Origin: Dicaeum eximium | Lineage: Eukaryota; Chordata; Aves; Passeriformes; Dicaeidae | Direction: 5' to 3' | Assembly (NCBI GenBank): GCA_013396995.1 | Contig: VWZP01002845.1 | Location: 7,534,429 to 7,598,428 of the forward strand | Length of the DNA: 64,000 nt | Shown: piece after piece, positions 27,671-40,557 of the stretch | Numbering within the stretch: position 1 is the first letter of the stretch | Layout of the letters: every line of letters starts with the position of its first letter | Translations under genes and position numbers: made by a program | The notes under the pieces: generated by a model | What the model saw: only the letters and a program-made list of their open reading frames with translations | Told to the model about the DNA's origin: nothing | Databases searched by the model: none

Positions 27671-27747
27671 AAAGGTCAATAAACTGGCAAACGAAAATGT
27701 ACAGCTAGTCATAAAGAAGCTTTTCTGTGGAAGTGTTCTTGGATAAA
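27671..27747 (+). repeat. Diverged direct repeat, copy B
   Basis: Second copy of the 27130-27205 unit, same orientation, about 540 bp away. The sequence after it (27780-27960) is AT-rich and unique, including TTTTATTAATTGGACACGG, and may be regulatory. Confidence 0.75.
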
Positions 27748-30700
27748 TAAACACGAGTTCTTGTAAACACTGTGTACTTTCCAGATGCAAATATTCAGAA
27801 GGTGTGCTCAAAAAGCCTGAGATGGTTCCAGCTCAGCATTTTATTAATTGGACACGGTGAATTTACGCTATTAAGTGAAACTTAATGTGAAAAAGTGTTT
27901 GCCTAGTCAGGCTTATTGCTTACACCAAGATGTTGATAAGAGCATTCAGAACAGTAAAAGATACTTTGGAGTTAGAAAACACCTTGTGCAATATAGTGAG
28001 ATTAGATATGGAGCAGGTTGCAGGACACAGGATGGAAGAAGGTAGAATAGGGAGGGAGCAGTTTGCAGAGTTCAAACAGGGGTAGGATTGGTTTGGTTCT
28101 GCAATATTGTTTGGTATCTTTAGAAAATTTTAAGCTAATTATGTGCTTTTTCCTTTCAAATTTTAGTTTTACTCGAGCCCGAGGGTTGTAACAGGAAAAC
28201 AGGATTGAAACAGTTGTAACAGTTGAAAACAGGATTTCTACTTGCTTTATGAAAGGTGGAAAATTTATTCTCAGGAAAGTAACCCTGCTGGGCTGGGAGG
28301 GTGAGGAATTGTTCCAGTTTAGGGGCACACCCGCGGGGACAGGTTTAAAGACTCCAGGCTGTTTCAAGAGTGTAGAATCGGTCAGAGGCATCATTGCAAC
28401 AACCAGTCCCTGCCACCAAAGCAGACATCTGTCAAGGGCTGGCAGCCCTGCCACGGCCCCATGGGGAGTTGTGGTGGGGGTAGACTGTCTCACACACACT
28501 GGTTATTAAAGCCAGTGGTTGTTTTCCTAACTTGTCCTGAGAGTCTTAATTACTGTTGCTCCAAGCACACAACCACCCTCCTTCCATGAAAACTGGACAG
28601 AAAGCACCTGCTGGGGTTAGGCAGTTCACCTCCCTCCTGGTTTGGGATTACTCCTACTGTACTCTTCCTGGCTTTTATTTTCCCCCAGAATAACTTCAAA
28701 ACCTCTAAGCATCACATCTTCTGCATCCTCCTCCACAAGCTTGGTCCTAAGGTCTGGCAGAGCACACAGCTCTTCTCTCCTCATTCCGAAGCTGGAATTG
28801 CTCTTCCTGTACCCTCTCAGCTCAAAAACTGAGCTCAATTTGCATCTCAGTAGAGATTGTGTGAAAATATCTATATGTGTTTAGACTCCAAACCAGCATA
28901 AAATACATGTGCACAGAGGTGATCTGCAGCCTGCAGCTTAAACACAGCGTGGGTGTAAGCAAATCAGAGATGCATCAGAGACAGAGCCTTGTCGTGCAAA
29001 CAACACTGACATCCATGTATGGCCTTTCCTCAGGTCTCCTTCTCCAGCAGGAGGAATTTGAGCCTACTGTCCCCCTCTGAGCAACTCACAGTGGTTCCCA
29101 GCAAAGGCACTGCCAAAGGGCTGAGACTCAGTGGGGTGGGGGCTGAGCCTCTGCAGAGAGTCCAGCTGTGCACAAAGCCCTCCAAGGGGTCTGGCTCGGT
29201 GTCATGTAGCAGCACATCCCAAGGCTACTCCTGGAATGTCTCTGATGGCTTTGCCCTGGCCCCCATTGTAGCTGTTTCCCAAGCCACTCACCAGCCTTGT
29301 AGTGACCAGAAAGAGAAGTTGTTATCCTGCACTGTAGCAAGCTCTGACAAAAACCCACTACAGTGTGTAATCCAGAGTGAGGCTCTGGTGCTCTCTGTGC
29401 CCACTCTCTAGTTTGGCTCCTGCCAGCACTGAGTGGTGCCACAGTCCTGCTGCCCCATCAGCACCAGCTTCAATTTCCTGCCTTGGTCCCCTTGCTCCTG
29501 CCCACATCCTGCCTGGCCATCCCAACACATCTCACATCCCTCATCCCACAGTCAAGCCAGGAAGAGCCAAACAGCAGCAGTCTCCCTGCAGAGCTCCTCC
29601 AGGAACTCCTAAGCACAGAGTGCTGTTCTGCTGGGGCATTGCACCCCAAAGCCTGGATGAGTGCTGCTCCTTCTGCCTGTTAGAGGAAGTGTGCTTCATT
29701 GCTTCTCCCTTAGCTGAAAAATAGGGCAAGAGGAACTTAGCACCATTTTAGCCTCAGTGAAAATAGTTTTGCACTGCTGGTTTTGAGCCTGAGAATTTCC
29801 CCCCAAACACTGAATAGTGCAGGTGAGGAAAGCATGTCTGTGAGACAGGACGCTGAGTCAGCAGCCTGAGATCTCCGTAAGGGATCTGCCAAAGGAGACA
29901 CAAGCACCCACTCCAGGCAGCAAGTGTCCAGTGGGGAGGGATCCCTGCACACAGCTCCAAAGTTCTCAGCCACCAAACTCATTTGGTGCAGGTAGATTTG
30001 CTGGTGGCAAAGCTGGGCAGATCCAGGACACCTGAAGCTGCTGCAAAGAGCACATTCTTGCTCAAAAAGGTCCAAAAACATGTTCCATTCCTACAGCATA
30101 AGCCATGTCTCTGTTGCAGTGATGGTTGACCTTGGGGGGTGAAAGTAAGAGGAAAAGTTGATAGACACAAGGGCAGCTTGCTTTTCTTCTTACCATGTGT
30201 GACTTTATATGGTTTTTATTCCATTTTTGTACCAACCATTCCCCTACTGCTTCTATACTTCTTCTGCCGTAAGAAAAAGCTCATTTCCATTCTTCTTTTA
30301 GTCAGAGACCAAAAATATTCACCACACTCTAAGAAGAAACTCACTGTACTGTTTGATAGAAACACATTATCTTTATCTTATGAAGCGTCATGCTACCAGG
30401 GGTCCCTCTTCAAGGTAAAATGGATGTTTCAGACTGTCCTATTTGTTCCCAAGATGTGAAGGCTTCAGCCTCAAGGCCATCTCAGTATAAGAAACTGCTG
30501 AAAAAATTGAAATATCTATCTAGATCTGGGGATTTAACAGATTTGTAGACGTTCTCTTTTGCTCACAAGTTCACATTTGAATCAAAATCAATTCTTCCTC
30601 TCTCCCTTCCAATATTAAAGCTGACTTTAGGGAAAGCCTAAAGCAAAAGCATAAAGTGAAATAAGCAGAAGCAGAGAAAATACAGTCCTCACAAAGAACA

Positions 30701-33700
30701 GCAAAAGCAGGAGAATAAAAGTGTTCCTTCTGAAGGCCAGGTAGCCTTTATACACTAGTTGTACATTCAGTCCCTTTTCAGATATCACAGTTGTTCACCA
30801 CCCACCTGAATATTATCCTCCCCCTCGATCTGGGGGACTTTCCATCTCTTCCTCCCCAGGATGATTATACGACCTTTCATCGCCAGGACGAGCTGCCTTC
30901 CTCCATCTCACTGCAGGTAGAAACTCCCAGGGATACCATCCATTCACCCAGTCTCTCCTCCCATCCTTATCCTCAGAAATCTGGCAGAGACTGCTGACTC
31001 CATCCTTTTCTCCAGAGCAAGGCTGGACTCCAGAAAGTGTCTCTGCCTCACCTCAAGCATGTCCTGGAGGTACCTGCCTGAAGCAGACTGAATTGTATCT
31101 CAGTTTAAAACCTGACATAGCCTCCAGCAGACAACAAGAGCCACCTCCTTCCTATTTTTGACCCTGGATCATATATTGGTAAACTCCAGACATCCCTTAT
31201 TATACTACTTTAAATCACAGCATTCAAGTTTAGTTTGTTGACTGCTGACACAAATTCTTTGTATATTGTGACATTTTTGGCTCATTCCCCACTTCATTAT
31301 GTTTAGAGCAGAGGAACAAAGGAAGGGGAGGGTGGAGTAATCTTACACTGTCTATTAAAAGCAGTGATGGCTGCATTCAAACCAAAGCACATAGCAGTGG
31401 GAATCACAAGGCTGGAGAAAAAAGCTGGATGTGTGTCTCCCATGACGATTTTTTCCCTAATGCGTAGTGAAGGAAAAGAGGCTCAGAATTCACACACCAT
31501 GCAAACTACAAAAATTGCTGAGAATGTACTAATGAGAATTAAATGCTGGTAGGTGCTCTCAGATGTCATCTGAGAAACTGAAGTGGTGAGTACCAGAAAT
31601 AGGTTGCCAGCTGTCGCTGGTCCTATTCTTTGTACAAGAATGCTAACAGTTTCCCCCTCCTATACACTCAGGGACAAACTCTGCCATCGTGTAAATCCAT
31701 GCGAGCCTCCAGCCTCTCCAGGACTACACAGCTGTAAAAGGAATCTCACAGTTTTATTAAAGGCTGAGAAAAAACATTTGGCAGTGCTGCCTGCTGTCAG
31801 CTACCACCTTTCTGGGAAGCTCTAGCAGCCCAGCCTGGCTTGCAGCATCTCATCCCCCACAGCACACTCAGCACATTCAGCACATTAGGAGGACAGTATT
31901 TTAACTCCCCACACTGTGGGCAAAAGTGCCCCACACAGGGCAAAAATGAGCCAGGTGCCAGGCATCTTGAGTGCCAGCCAGGCAGTTTACTCACAGTTGC
32001 ATTATTCCCTGTGTTTGCCTCCCCCTGGGTGGTGCAGGCTTCTCCGTGCTGCACTGCAGCTCTGCTGTGCTTGGCTGCTGCGTGAGGAAGCCCATCCCAG
32101 TGTGGCAGAGTGCAGATCCCACTGCTGCCTTCTCCACAATGCCCAGCACAGTGGGTGGAGCTGTTTTGAAGGGTCCATCCTCAGGACCTGCACCCACACA
32201 AATGTGAGAAAGTTATTTCCAAAAGTTATTGTTCTCAGTGGTGATGGCAACAGCTCAGGCCTCACTGTGACAGGCTACATATTTAATTTTGGAAATGAAC
32301 ATGCTGAGATTGAAGGCTGGACACCATGTCTTGTTTCAAACTTACAAATGTCTTCCAATAATTGTATCTCCTGTTTGAAAATTGCCTCACTGAAATATTT
32401 TCTGTGCTTAGCTTGGTCTCAATCCTCTTCTGTGTACCAAAGACAGAGGAATCATTTTCAGTGTTGCTTCATGGTTAACAGTTACTGGCAAAAATTCCCC
32501 CTTCCTGTTCTGTAATTTCACCAATTATTTCTGCTTCACACCACATTTTTAAATAATTCGCTGTCTATGAATATCCCCTTTCCCTCCACTGCTCCTTAAT
32601 ACCCAGACTTTTTGCAACTTGAGTAAGTAACCAAATTTCAGTGTCCTACATGTTGCCTCCATTGGGGAAGAAATTATGCAAACAAGAATTTCTTTTCTTT
32701 TTTGCTGCAGTCCTATTTATTTGGAGACTTTATATAAGGTCCTCCTGCCCTGATCCCAGCAGGATGCAAACCTCAAGAGATGGTTTCTTTGCTCACTGAC
32801 CCAGTGATTATCCAATCCCCCAAGGCCCCCCAAAGTGCGTCTTGCCCTGCTCTGTCAAAGGCTTCCCCACTTACCCACAGACTCCTCCAGTTTCCATTCC
32901 TTGTCCCATACAGGCAGCTACACCACACAGGTCTGCCCACACAGGCTTCCTGGAAAGCCCCTTCCCACCAGTCCAACTGGGATGTCAAGCTTCTTTAAAG
33001 CAACCAGAGTTTTGACAATGTGTAAAGCGAAAGCTACTTCAATCCCACATTAAGCTTGAATGATATCCACCAGGAGCAATGAGGTATCTCCCAGGTTATC
33101 AATTTTTAAAAATATTCTCTGTATTTTTTTGCTCCCCTCTCTGTCTTTCCTGGATCTGTGATGAAGTTCCCAGTACCTCAGTACTGATGGCAAAGGGGAC
33201 AGAGTCACCATGGCTGGGTACAGCCCAACACACTGGATGCTGTGTCAGCTTCCCTGGAGTCAATCCGACATTTTTAAGGCAATGAAAGAAGCTTGCACTA
33301 GGCAAGCTGTGCACAATGAGCAGGAACCTTTTCTTCAGTAATAACCTCTAACAAATGGGAATTGAAAAAACCATTGCCAAGATGTTCTTTTGAAGGTGGA
33401 AAACGCTGCCTCCTAAAATTAAATTGCACAAAGCTGGACAAAGAATGATAGCGAACCACGTGCCAGACAAACTGCCACTCAGCTAATGCCTTACTTTCTA
33501 AATATAAAAACAACCTACTGCTTACACTGACAGTTCAGCACACAAGCAAGAAGGGAATGATGTATTATAACACCATACTGAGCTGAGCCTACAGAAGCAC
33601 ACACTCTTCTTTGTTTCTTCTCTGTAATTATTTACAAAAGGATGCTGGAGAGATGGGGTAAAACATGTCCAAAGAAGAGCAGCACAGAAGTTGCTCAGCT

Positions 33701-35838
33701 GAGCCACTTTTATCCACAGAGGTTGCCCAAACTCACAGCTGTGAGTGGCCACCACCAGTGGCCAAGGGAGTCCTACCCCTTGTCCTTTCATGACAATTTG
33801 TTGCTCTGTTCCTTTATGCAGCTGCTTAGAAACACTTCTTTAAAAATGTCTGTAAGCCAATGCAACAGCTTCTGATACGCTTGGCCACAAAGGCTCTCCC
33901 AAAATTTTTCCTGAAATCCATTCCTGGAGAAAAGTGAGATAGAAAATATTCCTCTTTTCTTACCCTTATCATCCCACTCAGTTCATTCAGCACAGCAGAT
34001 AGCCTTCTTCAGTCTTAACCAATGTTTGGTACAAGACATCCTGCAGATTAACAGGTTTCTTATTTTATTCCATGTCTCATGCAGGCAAAGAGTTAGACAG
34101 CAAGGAAAAGGAAGGAGCAGGTATTTTTCCTACTCCTAGTTCTGTACTCTTTAGTTTCTCACCTGGCCAGACCCACCAGCTCACCATTGCTGCACTGGAC
34201 TTACCTTTCCTTATTAAATTATAATAAAGTCAATTCACTTGTGTATGAAGTTATTTTTAGACCTAGATTTTAAAAAAACTAAAATCCATCTGTAGAAGTT
34301 CTTTGTAGCTACATTTAATCAAAAAACAATTTTCTCAAAGACTGTGATTCATAATACTTAAGCTCACATATAAAATTCTATTGATTACCTAGAAGTTTAC
34401 AGAATTTCATGCACTATTACTAGAAATTTAAAGCTAAAACTCAGATCTTGGGAAACTCTGAACGTTTTAAGTAAGTTAATACAAAATGTATTCTCTTTAG
34501 CCAGCAGTTCATGAACTGATAGATTTTACCCTCATGCTACTTCAGCATCATCATACTTTTTCCTCCTTCAGGTCTTTATAAATTTTCAAAGCTATACTCT
34601 GAAACTCTGAGCACTAGAAGCATCATGATCAATCATCAGGTCCAGTGTCTGCTGTGGCAGCTAAAATTGGGTTAAACTGGGAATTGGAGCTGATAGTATT
34701 ACGTAAGCTGAGAATAGTCCTACTCTAAATTGTATGCTCTTAACAAAGTAAGGTAATACATGAAAGTAGATTTTACTTGGTGCTGAATTTTAACCTTATA
34801 AAAATTGACAGTTCACAAAACTGTAATTACAAAGGTTCCTAATTGTCCTGTTTTGTGTCCCTATGCCAGCTGAACCCAAAAATACAGGTTACCATGAGCA
34901 TGAAGGAAACTGAACATGAAAGCTCTGACCACGCCTGCTCTTCAATGACCATTTGCACAGACAGGTTCTGCCAGCAGCAGGCTCTCAGTGAAGCCACATG
35001 GGTTTGAAGGGAGAAGAAACAGCAGTTTTCTTAATATTCATCTCCAAATTCCAGGGAATTGTTGGCATTTGACACAATGTAACGTGGCAAATATGTTGAG
35101 AAGTTACTTTGATTAATTAGGTATCTCCTACATTTTGTGACTCAGCATTTCATGACCTATCTGGGCTGGAAATATTTTAGTACGTCAAGACAGGTAATTT
35201 CAGGATCAGTTCTGTCAGAGCAGAAATGGAAAACCTGCAGCACTGACTTTCTAGAATCTTTTCTAGTGAACTAACCTGAAAAAACCAAGTTTGGTTTCAC
35301 AGTTGGATCCCCTGCCAGTATGAATTTCTAAAGCCTGCATCATGATTTGAAGGTGTTCCTATGCCAAGTGGTTTCCACTAAGTTAACAAACAGAAGTACT
35401 CAGCCCCGTGCTGCAAATCTATTCACATTCCAGAGGACTTGAGTAAATGGGCACCGGGTGGTCATTCGCATACTCTGTCTAGCAAAACAATGCTCCCAGC
35501 CTACTTACACAAAGCAGAAGTGTTCTAGGAATTTGCAAGTGTGGTGTTCTTAGAAACAGTGACCTGCAGCCACTTCTCCTGAAAGCAAAAGCCTTGCTGG
35601 TGGTTTGGGGACAGATACTCATTTGCACTGGAAAGGTCAAACAAGTTAGGGGTGAACAGATTCAGGAGAGCAATAGTGCTGCTCTTCTCCTGGGGCATAT
35701 CTCAGAGTTGTTAGCATAGCTTGGATGCAGGATCACTCTTATGGGGATGTCCCCAGATATCCATCTTTCTGTCCATCTAGCTGGAGGCTTTGGGTGAACA
35801 GGGGTAAACTCTAAAGACCCCATGAAGAAAATACCTTT

Positions 35839-35873
35839 AGTATCTATAAAGATACTTTTAGTATTTATACTAA
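35839..35873. repeat. Two adjacent perfect inverted repeats
   Basis: AGTATCT-ATAA-AGATACT (35839-35856) is followed after one base by TTAGTAT-TT-ATACTAA (35858-35873). Each has a perfect 7-bp stem and a loop of four or two bases. Confidence 0.85.
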
Positions 35874-36857
35874 CAATAAGAAGATACTGTCAAATGGAAA
35901 ATATGAGAAACCAGACTCCATATGGAGCTGGCAGGAATGAGATGTTGTAGCACTGAGCCCTTTGTGTAACTCACACTACAGACATGCAAGTATCAGCTCC
36001 TGCATTCCCTTTTTTTGCAACTGAAATCACATCAAAGTAGGACACACCAGATACACTGCAGCCACATTCAGGAGATTTCCACCTTAATGTAACTGTTCAG
36101 CCTGTGAGGAGGAAATGCCACCTCCTGTTTCCCTCAGTTTTAACGTAATGGCACATCAGACAATATTCACACATTTGCTCTTTCTGGTCTGCATAACAAG
36201 AATAACAAAACAATTCAATGTTGCACGACTCAGTCCTCCTTGTGGCTTGCAGGAAGTTCCAAAATCCGCTTTTGAGTTTCCCCATCTTGTGATTCCCTCA
36301 TGGAAGAAAATGGTATGAAAAATTAAACTTGCATGCATGACCTTCTATGAGCTCAGTCTTGTCTTACTGAAAATAAGTCTAATTTAAATATTGTCTAAAT
36401 TTTACATATCCAAAATATATGTTTCAGACAGGACTTTCCTCTTGAACTGTCTAGCTGAGCTGAAGTTTTCTCGCTGAAGATTTTGCTTACTATTGTTCTT
36501 CCACTGACAGCAAGTGAGGACTCCTATGCCTCTGAGATGGTGGTTTTTCATTTCAGAGGGTTTAGAATATTAAAAATCCAGTGAGAAATGATCCTAGTTG
36601 TTATTCAATGCCCTTAGAAGTATTTCATTGGGGCTTTTCTACATATGCAGCTGGTGGTTTTGGATATAGTCTGTCAAGTTCAAAAAAATACACACCACTT
36701 TGAAATAACAACGACCTTTATATATGTTGATAATTGAACTAGCTTGTAGAGTAACTTGTATCACTTCCCTCTCTTTAGATACAAAAGAAGAGAAACTCAG
36801 ACCTTGCTGAAGCCAACAAGAAGACTCTGATTGCCACAAACAGCAGCAGGCACTTAC

Positions 36858-36981
36858 CCATAACCTGTATCATAAAACCATAATTGGCCATCTCCACCAG
36901 GACTAAACTAAGAGGAATGTTGAAGGTCAGGATGAAGGTGTATTTGCAGCCTGCATAGTTTGTGTACACATTAATAGTCCT
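36858..36981 (-). other. Exon-like open frame ending at a consensus splice donor
   Basis: Minus-strand frame of about 41 codons without a stop. It encodes a hydrophobic stretch (FILTFNIPLSLVLVEM) and runs straight into GG|GTAAGTG at 36857-36851. Possible acceptor AGs lie at about 36980 and at 36952-36951, but neither has a good pyrimidine tract. An in-frame TGA lies just upstream (36984-36982). I do not recognise the peptide with confidence. It may be an unannotated exon, a relic or chance. Confidence 0.15.
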
Positions 36982-39900
36982 TCATGGGTATTATGCTCAC
37001 ATTTTTCAGAATGTATTTGTGGTATTTTATTTGCTAAAGCCTGGTGAGGTGGTCGCCGCTGTCTGAGGCAAACAATTATGGCAGCCCCAGCCATACCTAA
37101 TCAACAAAACTAAACAGAGTCTGGGCTTGCCCAGGTAAGCTGTACCTGGTCAGGAGCAGGGCTGCCCATAGTGTATCTTTCTCTATCTGTCTTAATAAAG
37201 ACACCAGAAAACTGAGAAAAGAAAAATCTCTTCAGGAAGGGTGATACATGCTGAAAGAGCACGATATCTACAGCAGCAGAATCGTACAGCCTTCCTTAAC
37301 TTGCCTTGTGTTCTGTCCCAGCAGAAGAGGAAGATGAGTTTACAGAATGGCAGCTACTCTAGCCATAGGGAATTTGCTTAGCTGAATCCTGACTCATGCT
37401 GCTCGTCTTTCCTGGGGTCAGGAGCTCTGCTTTTGCTTATTCACTGCAGCAGCAAAGAAAATCAAAGCTGACACATTAGACAAGACCTAGGTAGATATTT
37501 TTTGAAGACAAAAAGAAAGGCAAGCAAAGGGTGCCCTAAGCAGAAGCTGTACTAAAGCCATCTCCAAGCCCACAGGACCCTTTCCAGTGTCCCTGAGGTG
37601 CCCTAGCTGCGTTGTCACTCCTGAAGCTATGGGCTCTGCCTCTGAGAGCAGCAGCCTTGACCACCTTGTTGGGCTGCAGCACTGCCCACCTCAGTGCCAC
37701 AGGCCCAGGCTCACAGCTACTGCCTCCCCACTGCCTGCAAAATGAAGTGAGCAAGTTTCTGTAGCACTAAAGCAGTAAAAGACACATGAAGGGAAATTAT
37801 ATTTTGGCCTATTTCTCTGTACTTTGCTTTTTAGCCACCTTTTTATTCACCGTTCACCTTAGCAATTCAGACAGGTCAGTCCAAATACTGGCAGCTCAGA
37901 AACTCCAGTAAAGCCAAGGCATGTGAAACAAAATAAGAAAAGCTCCCCAAAAATTCCCCTGGTCCAGTTTCCACTGTAAGAATGGACATTTTTTCAACGC
38001 TTCTTCTCAAATATGTGTTGTAATGAACATAAATTAAAATCAAGCCTCCTAGCTGCAGAATAATTAACATACTAAATGGGTTTTCTCTTTCAGAGAGGAT
38101 TTTGCTTCTGAAGGTCACTTTCTTCTGAAGGAGCCAAGAAGAACACACTCTGCTGTAACACACTGCAGCAAATGCAGAGATTTAGTCCTGTCAACCAAGC
38201 ACTTCTAGCAGACCTTCTCTTCCTTTTGATGTGCTTAAATAATTGGACATGATGCTCTAATACTTTAAAGCAGGGACAAGGAAGAGGATGAGGATTCAAT
38301 AATTGCATCTCATGGTATGAAAGGAACTTTGCTCATTGGAGCCCCTTTATTTTTGATAAAGGAGATGGGGCAAGTCTGCAGTGTGTAAAAAATGAGAAAT
38401 GCTGTGCCCAGTTTTGCACCGCACAAAGTTTAAGAGGGAAGCATGAAATAGAGAAGGTCTAACCTAGAGAATTACCAAGATATTCACAACAAATGACCTG
38501 CAAGGGCGTATGAAGATGCTACTGCTACCTAAAGGACAGGGATGATGAGACCTGAGTCAAAATAGGAGCAGAAAATAAATCAAGGGGAAGCCAATGGGCT
38601 TCCAAGACTGTGCAAATAAAAAACTACTTAGTGAGCTGAAGTGGGAGGGTCCAAGTGGCAGAGCCACCACCATTCTTTTGCTTCCACTCACTACCAAGTA
38701 GCTATTCATTTTATTGGTTGTTGTTGAAGTCATTTTTCCAATTACTTAGAGACTTCACAAGCAAGTTGGGGGTTTTGCATCCAAAAATTACAACATGAAT
38801 TCAAGTATTGGCTCATCTACTACTGCTCTAGTCCCCTTGCAATGGTAAGCTTTGTGTAGCTTAATTTCCTAAACTGCTCTGTAACACACTCCCATCCATG
38901 TCTTCCCAAAACCAAGGACTTCCTCAAGGAGGGAAGAAGTGGGCAATTGCCTTTGGTTTTACTTGGAAGTGTAAAATACAAAGAAAAGAGGAAAAAAATT
39001 CATTGATCTGCAGACTTACCAGATAGCTTGCCTGAAAAAAATAATACTAAGATATAAATTTTCCCATTTATCTTAATCAAATAATACCTCAAGGAAAAAA
39101 AATTTGTTTTTAAACCAGATGCTAATTCTGAAATTCAGGGAGCTTTTGCTGAGAGAGAGGGGTCAGGAATTGATGCCAGCATTGGAATGGCTTTGGTCCT
39201 GCCCACCAGTGCCACTGTTTGAGTGCATGGAGGCTAGAAGGGCTGGTCCTTCCTTGCTCCTTTGAATCAGTGGCCCACTACATCTCTCCTGGAACAGCCC
39301 TTACCCCCAGCACCTCAGGAGGGGTGAGTCAGGGGCAGGGAGATTCCCCCATCAGGCACTGTGCACCCTGCCTGCTGCTGCCCACAGAGACAAGCAGCAG
39401 GTCCCAGCAACTGCAGTGCCGGAAGAAGCCCAAGGTTACCCAGTCGTCCTACTTGAGATGTTTGGCTTCTGGTTCAGGCCAATCTGGAAGTAAATATATC
39501 TTATTTTCTTGTTATTTTCACTCTCTGTGGTGTTCACAATGTTGGTTTTGTCCTATTTATTCCTACAGAAGGCTATAGCTCCAATAATACATCCTAACTG
39601 GCTATTGGAGACAAAGCACTGAATAAGCATGACCTTAGCAAGAGAAATACCTCTACAAAAATTATTGATTCATGTCTGTGACAAAAACTGTGGAAAAGAG
39701 GAAAAACTTAAAGGCTATCCTACCTCCTCTCACTAATAAGCCTGCATCAGGCGTACTGATCATGCAGATTTTGATTTCCTCCAAGCCAGGGAGAAAATCT
39801 GTGCTATTTTCCCCTGGCAAACCCAGGAACTTCCTTGTCCCCCTGCTAAGATGACCCCTGTTTTTCAACACATCTCTTTGCTGCCTCTCCCTCCTCTCCA

Positions 39901-40250
39901 CAGGGACATGTCTTCCCTGTTTCAGAGAGACTTTCCCTGCAGTGCAGACAAGTTCCTCAGCCTGTCTGAGTGAGCACTTTGCCTTGGTGGAAGTCAACCC
40001 TGGAGCTGGGCAGCAGCAGCTGAGGGGAGTTTTAAGGGGCATCAGCAGCAGGTGGGGAGGTAAGAGCTTCTACTGTGCATTGGAGGCCTTGCCTACCTGT
40101 GTAACAGCTGAATATGGTCTCCAAGACTATGTTTCTGTGAACAAATCACATTTTCCATTAAGAAAGAAATAGACGCTCAGCTGCACACTACTTCATGAGC
40201 CTTGGAACACCTACCATGAATCACAGCTGAAAATATGACTACAAGGTGGT

Positions 40251-40557
40251 TGTAGCCAGGTTGGGTTGGTCTCTTTCTCCAGGCAGGAATTGACCCAACC
40301 AGAGGACACAGCCTCAAGCTGCATCAAGGGAAATACAGGTTGGACATTAGGAAGAAGTTTTTCACAGAAAGAGTGATTAAGTTCTGGAATAGTCCACCTG
40401 GGGCGGTGGTGGAGTCACCATCCCTGGATGTGTTTAAAAAGAGATTGGATGTGGCACTCAGTGCCATGATCTAGTTGAGGTGTTAGGGCTGGGTTGGACT
40501 CTGTGATCTTGAAGGTCTCTTCCAACCTTGACATTTTGTGATTCTGTGATTCTGTGA
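40251..40557 (+). mobile_element. CR1 LINE fragment with intact 3' end
   Basis: Classic avian CR1 tail: AAATACAGGTTGGACATTAGG, TTTTTCACAGAAAGAGTGAT, GGTGGTGGAGTCACCATCCC, GGATGTGGCACTCAGTGCC, GGTTGGACTCTGTGATCTTG and TCTCTTCCAACCTTGA, ending in two ATTCTGTG-type octamers at 40540-40557. It is the most complete of the four clear copies and the same subfamily as 3651-3892. Confidence 0.95.

Larger units (their letters stand above)
27748..40250. other. Intergenic desert, no confirmed gene
   Basis: Non-coding. The longest frame of the window (31916-32515, 199 codons) lies here and looks random, with rival frames on both strands. AT-rich blocks at 34230-34830 and 35040-35130 (with CTTTGATTAATTAGG, a TCF/LEF-like plus homeodomain-like site) could be regulatory. 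Palindromes at 35839-35873 and an exon-like frame near 36.9 kb are listed separately. Confidence 0.5.

Noticed and set aside
31916..32515. Longest open frame of the window (199 codons, plus)
   Set aside because: Competing frames lie on both strands over the same bases, there is no domain, splice or promoter support, and the peptide is Cys/Ser/Leu-rich as in random moderate-GC DNA.
36858..36981. Resemblance of the ILTFNI segment to NKAIN family proteins
   Set aside because: Only about six residues agree, the flanks do not continue, and no NKAIN gene is known beside FGF9. Not enough to name it.
38395..38520. Possible old CR1 fragment (CTGTGCCCAGTTTTGC start)
   Set aside because: The expected following blocks are not clearly present; could be chance.
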